Shown here in pieces: positions 63,201-64,000 of a DNA stretch of 64,000 nucleotides. Source of the stretch: Anseranas semipalmata. Lineage: Eukaryota > Chordata > Aves > Anseriformes > Anseranatidae. The translations under genes and the position numbers were made by a program. The stretch covers positions 1 through 64,000 of the forward strand of contig VXAA01002214.1 of assembly GCA_013399115.1 (NCBI GenBank), in the 5' to 3' direction. The first letter of the stretch is position 1. Each line of letters begins with the position of its first letter. The notes beneath the pieces are model-generated. The model worked only from the letters and a program-made list of their open reading frames with translations. It searched no databases and was not told the DNA's origin.

Positions 63201-64000
63201 TATGAGCCCATGAATTCAAAGTGATTCAATCAGCATGTGTCACTTTAAACACATGAATTCATGTTCATTTTTCAAATTACAAATAAAAATTATATGGTTG
63301 TAAAATCCCTTCCAAAGCTAATGGACCAAAATTTAATGCAAACAAAGCCATGAACTCATCTTACTTGACAATGTGAAGAAATGGAGGGAATAGTGTGCTG
63401 GTTATCTTCAAATCTGTTGCTAATATTTCAAGCAGTTGTAGTTTGGTAAAAGTAATAGAAGCTGCTATGTGTTAGGCCCTTCCATACAATTCAGTTCCCA
63501 GCCCCAAAACTGTGCGTTGTGGGAGACAGGCTGGGAATGCAGCCCCTCTGACACCAGTGAACCTGAAGCTAAGATGTGAAAGCCTAATTGTAGAAGCTAT
63601 TGAGTTTTTCTTCTGAGAGGCTAAGCAACTTACAATCCTGATTTTGAAGTTGTTGAGAATTGGGCTTTTGGAATGCTTGATACTATGAATGAATCATTCT
63701 ATTTGCTTATCACTGTAATTGTCTGTAAAGAAAAGTGATCAGTCATCTTGTTGACCTTACCTGCCTAAATTCATTCAATGATTTACCATTCGGCAGTGTT
63801 GCTGGCTGAAGGCAACTTGAGTTCCAAACTTTATCTGCTGCAGCCAGCTCACCACAGCCTCGTGTGACACAAATGAATGTTTAAGTTGCAGCACTTGCTT
63901 TCACATATAGTTCTTTCATTGACAATGACAAGAGTAAATTCCCCATCTACTGTCACAGCTACGTGTGATTCAGCCAGGCCGGAAAAGAAACATTCCCGTC
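60250..64000. other. AT-rich sequence without firm genes
   Basis: Contains a perfect 8-bp hairpin (GGTCCTTC/GAAGGACC, 60401-60425), an old CR1 scrap at 62.83 kb and several short frames. The minus frame at 62367-62642 carries some CpG and a Tyr-rich translation, but I cannot support it as a gene. Confidence 0.4.
62826..62866 (-). mobile_element. CR1 3'-terminal scrap
   Basis: ACATAGAACAGTCCAGG then TTAGAAGGGACCTCGAAAGA matches the first ~40 bases of antisense CR1 (CATAGAATGGTTTGGGTTGGAAGGGACC...). Similarity ends soon after. It is a very short, 5'-truncated copy in minus orientation. Confidence 0.55.

Noticed and set aside
1..64000. tRNA, rRNA, snRNA, CRISPR arrays, bacterial-type operons or viral genes
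   Set aside because: I saw no tRNA-like B-box/acceptor pairs, snRNA signatures, regularly spaced direct repeats, ribosome binding sites or retroviral coding motifs.

Overview
The window looks like vertebrate nuclear DNA from a bird, most likely a galliform such as chicken. It is AT-rich and CpG-poor. The recognisable interspersed repeats are CR1 LINEs, both fairly young copies with the bird-type 3' terminal 8-mer and very old eroded ones. The one clear gene is a vertebrate pyruvate dehydrogenase phosphatase with its coding region in a single exon. Species and chromosome cannot be fixed from the sequence alone.

Region 1-4.5 kb: PDP2 on the + strand. A CpG-rich promoter and non-coding first exon (to 210) are followed by a 2.15 kb intron and a second exon. 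That exon holds the complete 534-codon reading frame (2418-4022) for the mitochondrial phosphatase that reactivates the pyruvate dehydrogenase complex. A usable polyadenylation signal lies at 4458.

Region 4.5-47.7 kb: mostly gene-poor. It holds five of the repeats: a CR1 3' end (21.65-22.11 kb, +), an eroded CR1 fragment (28.2-28.4 kb, -), a 1.6 kb fossil CR1 with a decayed reverse-transcriptase motif (38.67-40.26 kb, -), a younger CR1 3' end (41.83-42.20 kb, -) and a possible MIR-like scrap. There are also several perfect hairpins, a cluster of palindromic repeats beside the CR1 at 42.3 kb, and simple repeats. Two places look like unrecognised transcription units: a CpG-enriched exon-like block at 20.64 kb, and three phase-compatible exon-like blocks on + at 33.80-36.18 kb.

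Region 47.7-48.6 kb: an isolated GC/CpG-rich island. It contains diverged copies of a GC-rich unit, two of which carry a YY1-like GGCCATCTT core. It may be a second promoter or a decayed GC minisatellite.

Region 48.6-64 kb: AT-rich again. On the minus strand a series of exon-like blocks (60.2, 59.8, 58.9, 50.8 and 50.5 kb) has splice sites and open frames that could belong to one unrecognised gene transcribed leftward and ending near 50.46 kb. I could not match it to any family. Chance open frames of 60-90 codons are common in this window, so this model is tentative.

The PDP2 calls are firm, the CR1 calls are strong to moderate, and everything labelled candidate exon is a hypothesis for RNA or comparative data.
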